A stretch of 13,989 bases of DNA from Hadesarchaea archaeon (GTDB lineage Archaea > Hadarchaeota > Hadarchaeia > Hadarchaeales > Hadarchaeaceae): positions 1 through 13,989 of the forward strand of contig JACIWF010000021.1 of assembly GCA_014361095.1 (NCBI GenBank), read 5' to 3'. The notes under the pieces are model-generated. The model was not told the DNA's origin. It did not search any database and worked only from the letters and a program-made list of their open reading frames with translations. The position numbers and the translations under genes are program-made. The first letter of the stretch is position 1. Each line of letters opens with the position of its first letter. Positions 6,777 through 12,507 of this stretch are shown here, one piece after another.

Positions 6777-6784
6777 CTATTTAA
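6777..6784 (-). promoter_or_regulatory. Candidate TATA element for rps13-rps4-rps11
   Basis: On the minus strand TTAAATAG lies about 45 nt before the probable rps13 start. A start about 25 nt downstream leaves an ~18-nt leader that includes the GTGGT ribosome-binding site. No strong BRE is visible upstream. Its position just after a terminator-like hairpin supports a separate transcription unit. Confidence 0.4.
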
Positions 6785-6792
6785 TCATTGAC

Positions 6793-6812
6793 AACAGCGG
6801 TTTTTAGCTGTT
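6793..6812. other. Stem-loop upstream of the rps13 promoter
   Basis: A perfect 6-bp inverted repeat AACAGC (6793-6798)/GCTGTT (6807-6812) with an 8-nt loop sits between the tRNA-Ser gene and the candidate rps13 TATA element. It has no T-run at its 3' end on the minus strand. It could be an operator-like site, part of a leader, or chance. Confidence 0.3.
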
Positions 6813-6837
6813 CAGTTATTATAGTAGACTTTTGGTT

Positions 6838-6852
6838 AAAAACCTTAGGTTT
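6838..6852 (-). terminator. Hairpin plus oligo-T terminator candidate after tRNA-Ser
   Basis: On the minus strand AAACC-TAA-GGTTT is a 5-bp stem with a 3-nt loop that runs into TTTTT, starting 13 nt after the discriminator base of tRNA-Ser. It resembles an intrinsic terminator and would end the upstream transcript before the rps13 promoter. Confidence 0.45.
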
Positions 6853-6864
6853 GGTCATTATTGG

Positions 6865-6962
6865 CGCCGGGGAGGGGATTTGAACCCCTGCGGCCCGTGA
6901 GGACCACGAGCTGTCCATCATCGACTCCAGGCTCGCGCGTTACCTGGCTACGCTACCCCGGC
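6865..6962 (-). tRNA. tRNA-Ser (anticodon GGA), with an apparent 12-nt intron
   Basis: A class II cloverleaf on the minus strand. The acceptor is GCCGGGG/CCCCGGC with discriminator G (6865). The D-stem is GCGT/ACGC, the anticodon stem CGAGC/GCTCG, and the long variable arm has stem GGTCC/GGGCC. The T-arm is AGGGG-TTCAAAT-CCCCT. The long variable arm plus discriminator G indicates serine. The anticodon loop is 19 nt instead of 7. Removing TCGATGATGGAC (6913-6924), between positions 37 and 38, leaves CTGGAGA with anticodon GGA. Position 37/38 is the canonical archaeal intron site, but I could not draw a perfect bulge-helix-bulge, so the boundaries are approximate. CCA follows the discriminator (6862-6864) and may be encoded or coincidental. 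Confidence 0.85.
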
Positions 6963-6985
6963 ACCTAATGAAAATGTGTTTTTTG

Positions 6986-6993
6986 CCTTAAAT
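6986..6993 (-). promoter_or_regulatory. Candidate TATA element for tRNA-Ser
   Basis: ATTTAAGG on the minus strand is centred about 27 nt before the mature tRNA 5' end (6962), the distance expected for initiation at or just before the tRNA. It lies in the 72-nt gap after cbf5. Confidence 0.5.
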
Positions 6994-7034
6994 GCCATTC
7001 AACTACCCCATCAATCGCGGAATCCAGTGCAGGG

Positions 7035-8027
7035 TCATTTCCACTTTTTGGGATAGGTTCCAGGACTCATCACTATTCTCTCGGGTTTGGCCACAATCCC
7101 GTGATCTGCCTCATGTATCTCCCGGGATGTCATCGTCGCATGGGCCAGACCTACCAACTCACCCTTTAAGGTAAGAATTGCAATCAGGTCTCCGGCTGAT
7201 ATTCCCGTTTCTACTGTAAGCACACCCGGTGCTGCCAAGCTGGCACCGTGACATATAGCATCAACTGCTCCATCCCTCACCACTATCTTTGGCAAATGTT
7301 GTACTGAGGTTTCAACCGGCAATATCGCCCTTCGCAGGGGCTCCTCACGGCCTTCCTCCTTCCAAAAAGCATAGGCATCAGATAACTCATGCAAACTAAC
7401 AGAGCCCTTCTCTGAAAAAGGACCTGTCCTCGTCCGCCTCAGCTCGCTCATATGGGCCCCGCATCCTAGAGCCTCCCCGATGTCTGACATTAGCTTACGT
7501 ATATAAGTCCCGGCCTCGCAGCCAATTCGCATGAGCACATCTCTACCTGCTTGCTCGAGAAGCTCAATATAGTAAACCTTTCTGACGCGAAGCTGACGCC
7601 TGACTGCCGCTCGCATCGGGGGGCGCTGATAGATATCTCCTCGAAAATCAGAAAGAACCTGCTCCAGCCTGTGCTGCGGCACTTCATCATGAAGGTGCAT
7701 CACTCCCACGTACTCTTTTCCTGAAAGCAGCAGTGTCCGGGTCACCTTGGTAGCATCTTCTAAGGCCACAGGTAAAACTCCGCTGACTGCCGGGTCCAGA
7801 GTTCCGCCATGGCCTGCTCTCTGTAAACCGAGCAAGAGTTTGACCCACGCCACGACTTCGTGGGAAGTGGGCCCTCTGGGCTTATCAAGGTTAATCATTC
7901 CTAATCTGATGTGTTCCTGAATAGGTCTCTTGAAGGGATCACAACCGTATTCTGGGTCGGTGGTGTCGTGGGCCTTGACCAGCGTCTCGCGCTTTATATC
8001 ACCGGGTAGCTTTCCCAACCGGAACAC
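7035..8027 (-). CDS. cbf5: tRNA/rRNA pseudouridine synthase Cbf5 (dyskerin homologue)
   Basis: This is the catalytic subunit of archaeal H/ACA ribonucleoproteins. It also makes pseudouridine 55 in tRNA, working with Nop10, Gar1 and L7Ae. It has 330 residues. GMINLDKPRGPTSHEVVAWV (43-62) is followed by the TruB-family catalytic motif GHGGTLDPAVSGVLPV, with catalytic D78. Then come KEYVGVMHLH, the EAGTYIRKL motif and GAHMSELRRTRTGPF. A C-terminal PUA domain begins around residue 245 (HLPKIVVRDGAVDAICHGAS). The frame opens with GTG at 8027, directly abutting the rpl14e stop. A TTG at 8018 has AGGTG 6 nt upstream and would give a protein three residues shorter; both are possible. The rpl34e-cmk-rpl14e-cbf5 order is conserved in several archaeal groups. 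Confidence 0.96.
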   Translation of the reverse strand: MFRLGKLPGDIKRETLVKAHDTTDPEYGCDPFKRPIQEHIRLGMINLDKPRGPTSHEVVAWVKLLLGLQRAGHGGTLDPAVSGVLPVALEDATKVTRTLLLSGKEYVGVMHLHDEVPQHRLEQVLSDFRGDIYQRPPMRAAVRRQLRVRKVYYIELLEQAGRDVLMRIGCEAGTYIRKLMSDIGEALGCGAHMSELRRTRTGPFSEKGSVSLHELSDAYAFWKEEGREEPLRRAILPVETSVQHLPKIVVRDGAVDAICHGASLAAPGVLTVETGISAGDLIAILTLKGELVGLAHATMTSREIHEADHGIVAKPERIVMSPGTYPKKWK

Positions 8028-8261
8028 CTAGGATAATCCTGCTGCCTCCAACGCCCGTCTTACCTCTTCGTCAGAGGCTCCCTTTTGAATCTCAATTATT
8101 TTATCGGTGGGTTCAAGATGGGCGATATTGCATCGTCTGCGCTTGACCCCCAAGCCGGTCACTACCACAAAGGTATCGTCCAGCTTCTCCACTATCACAC
8201 AGCGCCTTCCGGCTTCATGTCCCGCAATCTTTACACAGACTCGACCTACATCCATCACCAC
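8028..8261 (-). CDS. rpl14e: Large ribosomal subunit protein eL14
   Basis: This is a small 50S protein found in some archaea and eukaryotes, with a KOW-like SH3 barrel. It has 77 residues, and MDVGRVCVKIAGHEAGRRCV and VEKLDDTFVVVTG match the family's barrel strands. RRRCNIAHLEPT is the usual continuation, and a short helix (SDEEVRRALEAAGL) closes the protein. The start is GTG at 8261, 8 nt after GGAGG in a nearly perfect Shine-Dalgarno GGAGGCGAT that lies within the end of cmk. A GTG and an ATG directly follow and are weaker alternatives. It lies 2 nt from cmk and abuts cbf5. Confidence 0.95.
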   Translation of the reverse strand: MVMDVGRVCVKIAGHEAGRRCVIVEKLDDTFVVVTGLGVKRRRCNIAHLEPTDKIIEIQKGASDEEVRRALEAAGLS

Positions 8262-8263
8262 TT

Positions 8264-8803
8264 CTATCGCCTCCTCTTCATGACCACCTCAATTGCTGCG
8301 GCAAGTATCTTGGTTGTCTCAGCGACCGACAACCTTTCTGTGTTCAGCACGATGTCGAAAATCGAATGATCGTTGATATCAATGTTGTACAGTTTTTTAA
8401 ATCTTTTTGCCTCACTTCTCTCTCGATTAACTGTCTCCTCATAAACATCGCGATACCTTCGACCCTCCCTTTGAGCTATCCTCTTCACCCTGACCTTTAT
8501 CGGGGCTGTAAGGAATATCTTCAGGTCCGCCTTCTTTGCGAACCATCCGGCTAACCGAGCATCAATTAAAACCTTACCGCCTCTCGCGGCATCGGCAATC
8601 TTTCTGTCAATCATTTGATCAATTGAAGGATGAAGCTCCGCGTATCTCTGGCCCTCTTTCAAAGTCATGCCTTTTTCCTTGATTAACTCCCTAAAGATAT
8701 CTCCGGCACAAACGTATCTCAGGTTCCTGAATCTCTTTGCCAAGGCCTTAGCCGTTGTTGACTTCCCAGCACCGTGCAGGCCGCTGATGGCAACGGCTAC
8801 CAT
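8264..8803 (-). CDS. cmk: (Deoxy)cytidylate kinase, archaeal type
   Basis: This enzyme phosphorylates CMP and dCMP with ATP to give the diphosphates. It has 179 residues, the compact archaeal length. The Walker A loop is GLHGAGKST (8-16). LIDARLAGW is the strand-helix region after the Walker B position, and a basic lid segment follows (RIAQREGRRYRDV). The family's C-terminal signature RERSEAKRFKKLYNIDINDH, then SIFDIVLNT, distinguishes it from adenylate kinase. It begins with ATG at 8803, 4 nt after the rpl34e stop, and has only a weak ribosome-binding site, so coupling to rpl34e is likely. This is the only complete nucleoside monophosphate kinase in the window. Confidence 0.95.
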   Translation of the reverse strand: MVAVAISGLHGAGKSTTAKALAKRFRNLRYVCAGDIFRELIKEKGMTLKEGQRYAELHPSIDQMIDRKIADAARGGKVLIDARLAGWFAKKADLKIFLTAPIKVRVKRIAQREGRRYRDVYEETVNRERSEAKRFKKLYNIDINDHSIFDIVLNTERLSVAETTKILAAAIEVVMKRRR

Positions 8804-8807
8804 GCTC

Positions 8808-9074
8808 TCAGGTCCTGATTTTTTCTAACAATGCCCTTCGCGAGCACCTGACACATAGATAACCGCCGAAGGGACGGTTCGGCATCCTATGGCTGCGGGA
8901 CATGGCTCCCATCCGGCCTTCATCGGTTCTGGGCACACCGCACAGTGGCCGGCCACAACTGGCACAGGTCGCTGCGGCCTTTTTTTTCTCTCGATAGTGC
9001 TTCGCCACTCTGCCTCCAGGAGTGCGAACCTGTCTCTCCTTATATGTATTTGATCTGTATCTTCGCGCTGGCAA
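8808..9074 (-). CDS. rpl34e: Large ribosomal subunit protein eL34
   Basis: This is a 50S protein shared by some archaea and eukaryotes, with a zinc ribbon. In 88 residues it has the basic opening MPARRYRSNTYKERQVRTPG, a CASC pair (C37, C40) and a second CVRC pair (C74, C77) that would bind zinc. An additional cysteine, C45, lies in RPLCGVPR. The start is a TTG at 9074, directly next to the TAG stop of the upstream insertase gene. The sequence GGTGAT-TAG-TTG provides a full Shine-Dalgarno and explains the unusual start. No ATG fits the conserved N-terminus in this frame. Confidence 0.95.
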   Translation of the reverse strand: MPARRYRSNTYKERQVRTPGGRVAKHYREKKKAAATCASCGRPLCGVPRTDEGRMGAMSRSHRMPNRPFGGYLCVRCSRRALLEKIRT

Positions 9075-9893
9075 CTAATCACCGATTATAACTTTTCTGA
9101 ATATCTGGGAAAACCCAAGGTAGGTGATAAAGTACCACCAGCCAAAACCGAAGACAACCAGCGGGCCGATGAAGGGAAGATCTATTCTGATAAACGGCAA
9201 CCATGCCACCACCCATCCTTTGAAGTAACCGCTTAACGTGATCCACAGAATAAAAAGCGGAATCATGTAGATGATAGACGGTTTCATCGTTTGCGACGTG
9301 TTCTGCATCATAAGCTTGTTTATCTCGGGTTGCTGCAGTTGAAGCTTGTGCACCAGCTTCATATCTCTCTTTTTCATCGCCTCGCGGTACTCCTTCTGGA
9401 AGGCGGCAATTTTTTCCTTGTTCTGTTTCACCAGCTCCCAGTTCACCATCTTCTTGGTTATTATGTTCACCAAAAGTGAAACCGCTATACTGATTCCCAA
9501 AATTACAAAGAGGGAATATTCAAAAATAGGCGACAAGTGGACTCCCACCAGCGAGGCCGCTCTGGAGACATCTGATCGCAAAGACATGATCTCAGCTTCA
9601 GTTGGTGCCTGATAAACTGCCGTAAATTTGCCCTTGATCTGCTCGTCAAGGGAGGAGTCTACTCCCGCCACGCTTGAGCTGAAGCTAGACTGATAGTCCT
9701 GATAAGCCTGCTCAATGAGGCTCTTGGCCGAGTCGCTATTACCGCGGCGCAATGATGCCGCCGAAGTATCTAAGCTATTGATAATACGGAAAAGATCATC
9801 GCTATCGCCCGTCCCCTGCGCCCGAGCCAGCCCCGGGAGAATTAACGCGAAAGACAACGCCAGAGCTAGCACTATCAGCATTTTCTTCTGCAT
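9075..9893 (-). CDS. EMC3/TMCO1-family membrane insertase (DUF106, Oxa1/YidC superfamily) with added N-terminal extracytoplasmic domain
   Basis: Predicted archaeal relative of YidC/Oxa1, EMC3 and TMCO1, which insert membrane proteins. The family core is residues 120-272. TM1 is about 124-145 (FEYSLFVILGISIAVSLLVN). A cytoplasmic basic coiled coil at about 147-200 (KQNKEKIAAFQKEYREAMKK...) follows. TM2 is about 207-225, and TM3 about 240-262 (GPLVVFGFGWWYFITYLGF). Archaeal members usually have roughly 170-200 residues and begin just before TM1. This one has 272, with a signal peptide at 1-25 (MLIVLALALSFALIL, then ARA for cleavage) and a Ser/Ala-rich helical segment at about 28-120. Since TM1 normally has its N-terminus outside, that segment should be extracytoplasmic. 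ATG with AGGTGA 5 nt upstream. Position between secY and rpl34e is conserved. Confidence 0.88.
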   Translation of the reverse strand: MQKKMLIVLALALSFALILPGLARAQGTGDSDDLFRIINSLDTSAASLRRGNSDSAKSLIEQAYQDYQSSFSSSVAGVDSSLDEQIKGKFTAVYQAPTEAEIMSLRSDVSRAASLVGVHLSPIFEYSLFVILGISIAVSLLVNIITKKMVNWELVKQNKEKIAAFQKEYREAMKKRDMKLVHKLQLQQPEINKLMMQNTSQTMKPSIIYMIPLFILWITLSGYFKGWVVAWLPFIRIDLPFIGPLVVFGFGWWYFITYLGFSQIFRKVIIGD

Positions 9894-9897
9894 AAAT

Positions 9898-10122
9898 TCA
9901 CCTTAGCGCTGAGACTATATTATCCGCCGCTTTCTTAAACCCTTTATCACCGTTATCGATTATCAAAACCGGCTCTCCATAGAGGGCGGCACGGGAAATT
10001 GCTGTCGCGCGGTTCAGCTGCCGAAGTTCTGATATCCCCATTCGTCTCCTTGCACTAGACAAAGCTGTACCCCCAACCGTTCTTTCCGCAGCTTTCTTAG
10101 TGATGACTGGCTTCTCATTCAC
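9898..10122 (-). CDS. Small protein at the adk locus, resembling the C-terminal end of AdkA adenylate kinase; no P-loop
   Basis: This 74-residue ORF lies between secY and the EMC3-like gene, the place archaea commonly keep adk. Residues about 30-74 (ISELRQLNRATAISRAALYG, then EPVLIIDNGDKGF and KKAADNIVSALR) resemble the recalled C-terminus of archaeal AdkA: a helix with NRAAAMTYGVLTG, a strand like TVKIIQN and a final helix ending in LR. The first ~28 residues are basic and unrelated to the GxPGxGKT nucleotide loop, so about 140 N-terminal residues of an AdkA are missing. The frame is intact. A GTG start at 10122 has AGGAGG 8 nt upstream inside secY, overlaps secY by 8 nt, and its stop overlaps the Shine-Dalgarno of the next gene. 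It therefore looks translated. It may be a decaying adk remnant or a repurposed small protein; homology is from memory and unproven. Confidence 0.6.
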   Translation of the reverse strand: MNEKPVITKKAAERTVGGTALSSARRRMGISELRQLNRATAISRAALYGEPVLIIDNGDKGFKKAADNIVSALR

Positions 10123-11587
10123 CGAAGAGCCTCCTGATGGCGGGGAACATCTCCGCTACTTGCTCCTTGGCTATCTCCTGGTACAGGTTATACATGATGC
10201 CCACAGTTAAGAGGATACCCGTCCCGCTACCCAGTGCCCCCAGAAAGTCTGCCCCGGCCGAAAGGAATCCCACGAAAGCACCGCCGAGAAGCGCCGCGGT
10301 CATTATATAACGGCTCAGCACCCACTCCATGACTCTCACATCACGTCGAAAACCAGGAATCAACATCCCTGATTGATCCAGTTGTCTGGCCACGTCAGCT
10401 GGCCCCATCCCCGTCATGTGGACCCAGAGATAGGCGAACCCCATGCTGGCGAGGACTAAGATCGCCATATAGACAACGGCCCGAATGGGATCGGCGGCTA
10501 CCTGGGCTAGGCCATTTGGAGCATCCGTGTAGTAGGAAAGCCAAGGTGCATGAAGGATGGCGGCAAATATCTTTAAGTTCGCAAAAACGGTCATGGCCAG
10601 GATGACCGGAATATTTGAGGTGTAGAGGAACCTTATCGGGTAGCGTCCCCTGACTCCACCAAATTTACCATAGGCCAACGGGATCTCTATCCTCATGCTC
10701 TCGGCATAAACCACTATGAAAAATATAAGAATTGTCGCTATCAGTCCCATCATGTTGGGCAAATGAGGTCTGAAGAAGTCGCCGATAACATCGCCATTGC
10801 TGAGCACTGTTCCTATCAAATTCGGGATAACTCCTGTGGCTGGATTCAGGGCCTCCCAGACCACGGTCATGGCCACACCGCCCGCTATAAACAAACTAAC
10901 CCCGCTACCGAAACCATATTTTGAAACCACTTCATCAAGATAGATTACCACTATGGCTCCCAGAGTTAGCTGCAGAACAAGCAAAATTCCCGCGGGGCTC
11001 AACAATCCCACGCTCTTGCCGTAGTTGCCTGCCAGCACCAGCATCGCTCCCTCAAATATGGCCATAATTACGGCCAAAAATTTCTGAACTCCAGTAAAGA
11101 GGGCACGGTCGCCGCTCTCAGATAAATTCAACCCTATTATCTTGCTGCCCACCAAGAGCTGCATAACTATTCCGGCGGTGACAATCGGACCGATGCCCAA
11201 CTCCATCAAGCTTCCCGCATGACTCGCCAAAACATACCTGAGCTGACCAAAGAAATTTTGCGCCCCGGCGTCCCAGACGCCGTTATTGTTCAAATCGGTG
11301 AATGGTTCCAAGGCAGTTTCGCCGGCATCCATCACCCCGTTGCCATTGACATCGATGAAGTCAAAGGCCCCATTACCGTTGGTGTCCACAAACGGCTCCC
11401 GTTGGGCTATTCCATAGAGGGGGACCTGAGACATCAAGAAGAAGACGATCAGCGCTATCCCGGTCCAGATAAACCTCTCCTTAAAGGAAACCCTTCTCTT
11501 GGGAACTGCGACCTCAGGCAAACGGCGGACGATCGGATCCAGCGCATAAAGCTTCGATCTCGGCTTCTGCCCCATTTCCCCGTCCAT
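10115..11587 (-). CDS. secY: Protein translocase subunit SecY (Sec61 alpha) with calcium-loop insertion
   Basis: This is the channel-forming subunit of the Sec translocon, with ten membrane helices. Core motifs: RLPEV and FKERFIWTGIALIVFFLM (TM1), LGIGPIVTAGIVMQLLVGS (TM2), YLDEVVSKYGFGSGVSLFIA (TM4-TM5), MRIEIPLAYG and GRYPIRFLYTSNIPVILA (ribosome-binding loop and TM7), GFRRDVRVME (second cytoplasmic loop) and GALGSGTGILLTVGIMYNLY (TM10). I chose ATG at 11587 (490 residues) because GGTGA is 5 nt upstream. A GTG at 11596 overlapping rpl15 is the alternative. SecY of methanogens has about 430-440 residues. Much of the excess lies between TM1 and the plug helix (residues about 64-110), where three DxNxNGxxD-type loops occur. 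The plug segment FFGQLRYVLASHAGSLMELG appears intact after it. Confidence 0.96.
   Translation of the reverse strand: MDGEMGQKPRSKLYALDPIVRRLPEVAVPKRRVSFKERFIWTGIALIVFFLMSQVPLYGIAQREPFVDTNGNGAFDFIDVNGNGVMDAGETALEPFTDLNNNGVWDAGAQNFFGQLRYVLASHAGSLMELGIGPIVTAGIVMQLLVGSKIIGLNLSESGDRALFTGVQKFLAVIMAIFEGAMLVLAGNYGKSVGLLSPAGILLVLQLTLGAIVVIYLDEVVSKYGFGSGVSLFIAGGVAMTVVWEALNPATGVIPNLIGTVLSNGDVIGDFFRPHLPNMMGLIATILIFFIVVYAESMRIEIPLAYGKFGGVRGRYPIRFLYTSNIPVILAMTVFANLKIFAAILHAPWLSYYTDAPNGLAQVAADPIRAVVYMAILVLASMGFAYLWVHMTGMGPADVARQLDQSGMLIPGFRRDVRVMEWVLSRYIMTAALLGGAFVGFLSAGADFLGALGSGTGILLTVGIMYNLYQEIAKEQVAEMFPAIRRLFGE
11261..11398 (-). repeat. Three tandem calcium-binding (EF-hand/dockerin-like) loops inside SecY external loop 1
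   Basis: Within secY, numbering from the ATG at 11587, loop 1 is DTNGNGAFDFID (D68, N70, N72, D76, D79). Loop 2 is DVNGNGVMDAGE (D79, N81, N83, D87, E90), sharing D79. Loop 3 is DLNNNGVWDAGA (D98, N100, N102, D106; A109 replaces the acid at position 12). EPFVD and EPFTD recur exactly 30 residues apart, which suggests an internal duplication. Positions 1, 3, 5, 9 and 12 fit the EF-hand loop rule. The location faces the cell exterior. Confidence 0.85.
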
Positions 11588-11592
11588 CGCCT

Positions 11593-12033
11593 TCACCCAG
11601 CGATAGCCCTGCCACCAGCTTCCTCTAGTTTACGCTTAGCTGAATCAACAAATGATTTTGCCGTCACCTCAAGCTGATGAGTTACACGGCCACCGCCGAG
11701 GACCTTATCGATCCCGAGCTTGGTTAAATCCACCAGAAACTTGTCCCCCTCTCGCTTAGCCACACCCAGCTCAATAAATTTATCCAGATTCTCGTCAATC
11801 TCACCGACGTTTATGGCAACTACACCGCGGCGCACAGCTGTCGGCCTTGTGAAGCCGTGTTTGCCGAAATAATCCGGCATATATCTAATGACATACGACC
11901 ACTTGTGTTTGTGTCCCCCGCTCATCCCCGTGCCGCCGCGCTCACCACTGCCACGCCCTCTCTTAGCGCATCCTTTACCATAGGTCCGCCTGCCCCGTTG
12001 TTTTCCCACCTTTTTCTCTCGACGAACTACCAT
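11593..12033 (-). CDS. rpl15: Large ribosomal subunit protein uL15
   Basis: This late-assembling 50S protein is involved in organising 23S rRNA around the central region. It has 146 residues. The basic, glycine-rich N-terminal extension RRTYGKGCAKRGRGSGERGG is typical. GGHKHKWSYVIRYMPDYFGK and HGFTRP follow, with the conserved core INVGEIDENLDKF and LGGGRVTHQLEVTAKSFVDS in the C-terminal domain. ATG at 12033 with TGAGGA about 8 nt upstream, which includes the rpl30 stop. The end overlaps the possible GTG of secY (GTGA), linking the ribosomal and translocon parts of the operon. Confidence 0.97.
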   Translation of the reverse strand: MVVRREKKVGKQRGRRTYGKGCAKRGRGSGERGGTGMSGGHKHKWSYVIRYMPDYFGKHGFTRPTAVRRGVVAINVGEIDENLDKFIELGVAKREGDKFLVDLTKLGIDKVLGGGRVTHQLEVTAKSFVDSAKRKLEEAGGRAIAG

Positions 12034-12042
12034 AGAAATTCC

Positions 12043-12507
12043 TCACATCATCCGAATTAACAAATCGTTGATCTTGTCGCCTCGATAGCCCAAATCGCCA
12101 AGATCTTTCACCGGACGTTTGGTCGATTTGTAGCCTCCGGAAGGCGGGTGGAGTCTGAAAACCTTTTTGATGCCAATCTCGTCCAGTTTCACGCTACCGT
12201 CAACAACTTTTTCTGCCAGGTCCGCCAAACTCTGAAAATTCAACCTGCTCTGGATGACCTCATCGGTCAACCTCTTGTCGCCGGCAAGTCTGCCTCTCTT
12301 TGCCAGCAATCGTTGCAGGATGTCTGATCTTATTTCACCCCAAGTGACATAGTCCTTAACTTTTCTCAACATCCCCAAGACGGACTCATCATCATCAACC
12401 AGTACACAATGATTGACCCGGGTCAGTCCTAACATTCTTAACGTGTCCTTGACTTCCTGCCTAGCGTTGATATCGCTCCTGATCTTAATCACCGCAAACT
12501 TAACCAC
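12043..12507 (-). CDS. rpl30: Large ribosomal subunit protein uL30
   Basis: This 50S protein has the long archaeal/eukaryotic form (154 residues against about 60 in bacteria). The first ~60 residues are the common uL30 ferredoxin-like fold, with VIKIRSDINARQEVKDTLRM, LGLTRVNHCVLVDD and MLRKVKDYVTWGEI. The archaeal extension follows, ending in VFRLHPPSGGYKSTKRPVKD and GDLGYRGDKINDLLIRM. The start is a GTG at 12507 that overlaps the end of rps5 by 8 nt; AGGTG lies 6 nt before it and a further GGTGA directly abuts it. No other start fits the conserved N-terminus. Confidence 0.97.
   Translation of the reverse strand: MVKFAVIKIRSDINARQEVKDTLRMLGLTRVNHCVLVDDDESVLGMLRKVKDYVTWGEIRSDILQRLLAKRGRLAGDKRLTDEVIQSRLNFQSLADLAEKVVDGSVKLDEIGIKKVFRLHPPSGGYKSTKRPVKDLGDLGYRGDKINDLLIRMM

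Noticed and set aside
6745..6864. C/D-box guide RNA between tRNA-Ser and rps13
   Set aside because: CTGA boxes and an ATGATT-like box occur, but no proper RTGATGA C box at correct spacing was found.
6900..6935. Reading the tRNA-Ser anticodon as TGA or CGA from the long loop
   Set aside because: Only GGA sits after the expected C-T at loop positions 32-33 and leaves an intron at the canonical 37/38 site.
8825..9082. Alternative 85-codon minus-strand frame overlapping rpl34e
   Set aside because: The other frame encodes a clear eL34 with paired cysteines and a Shine-Dalgarno; this one has no conserved features.
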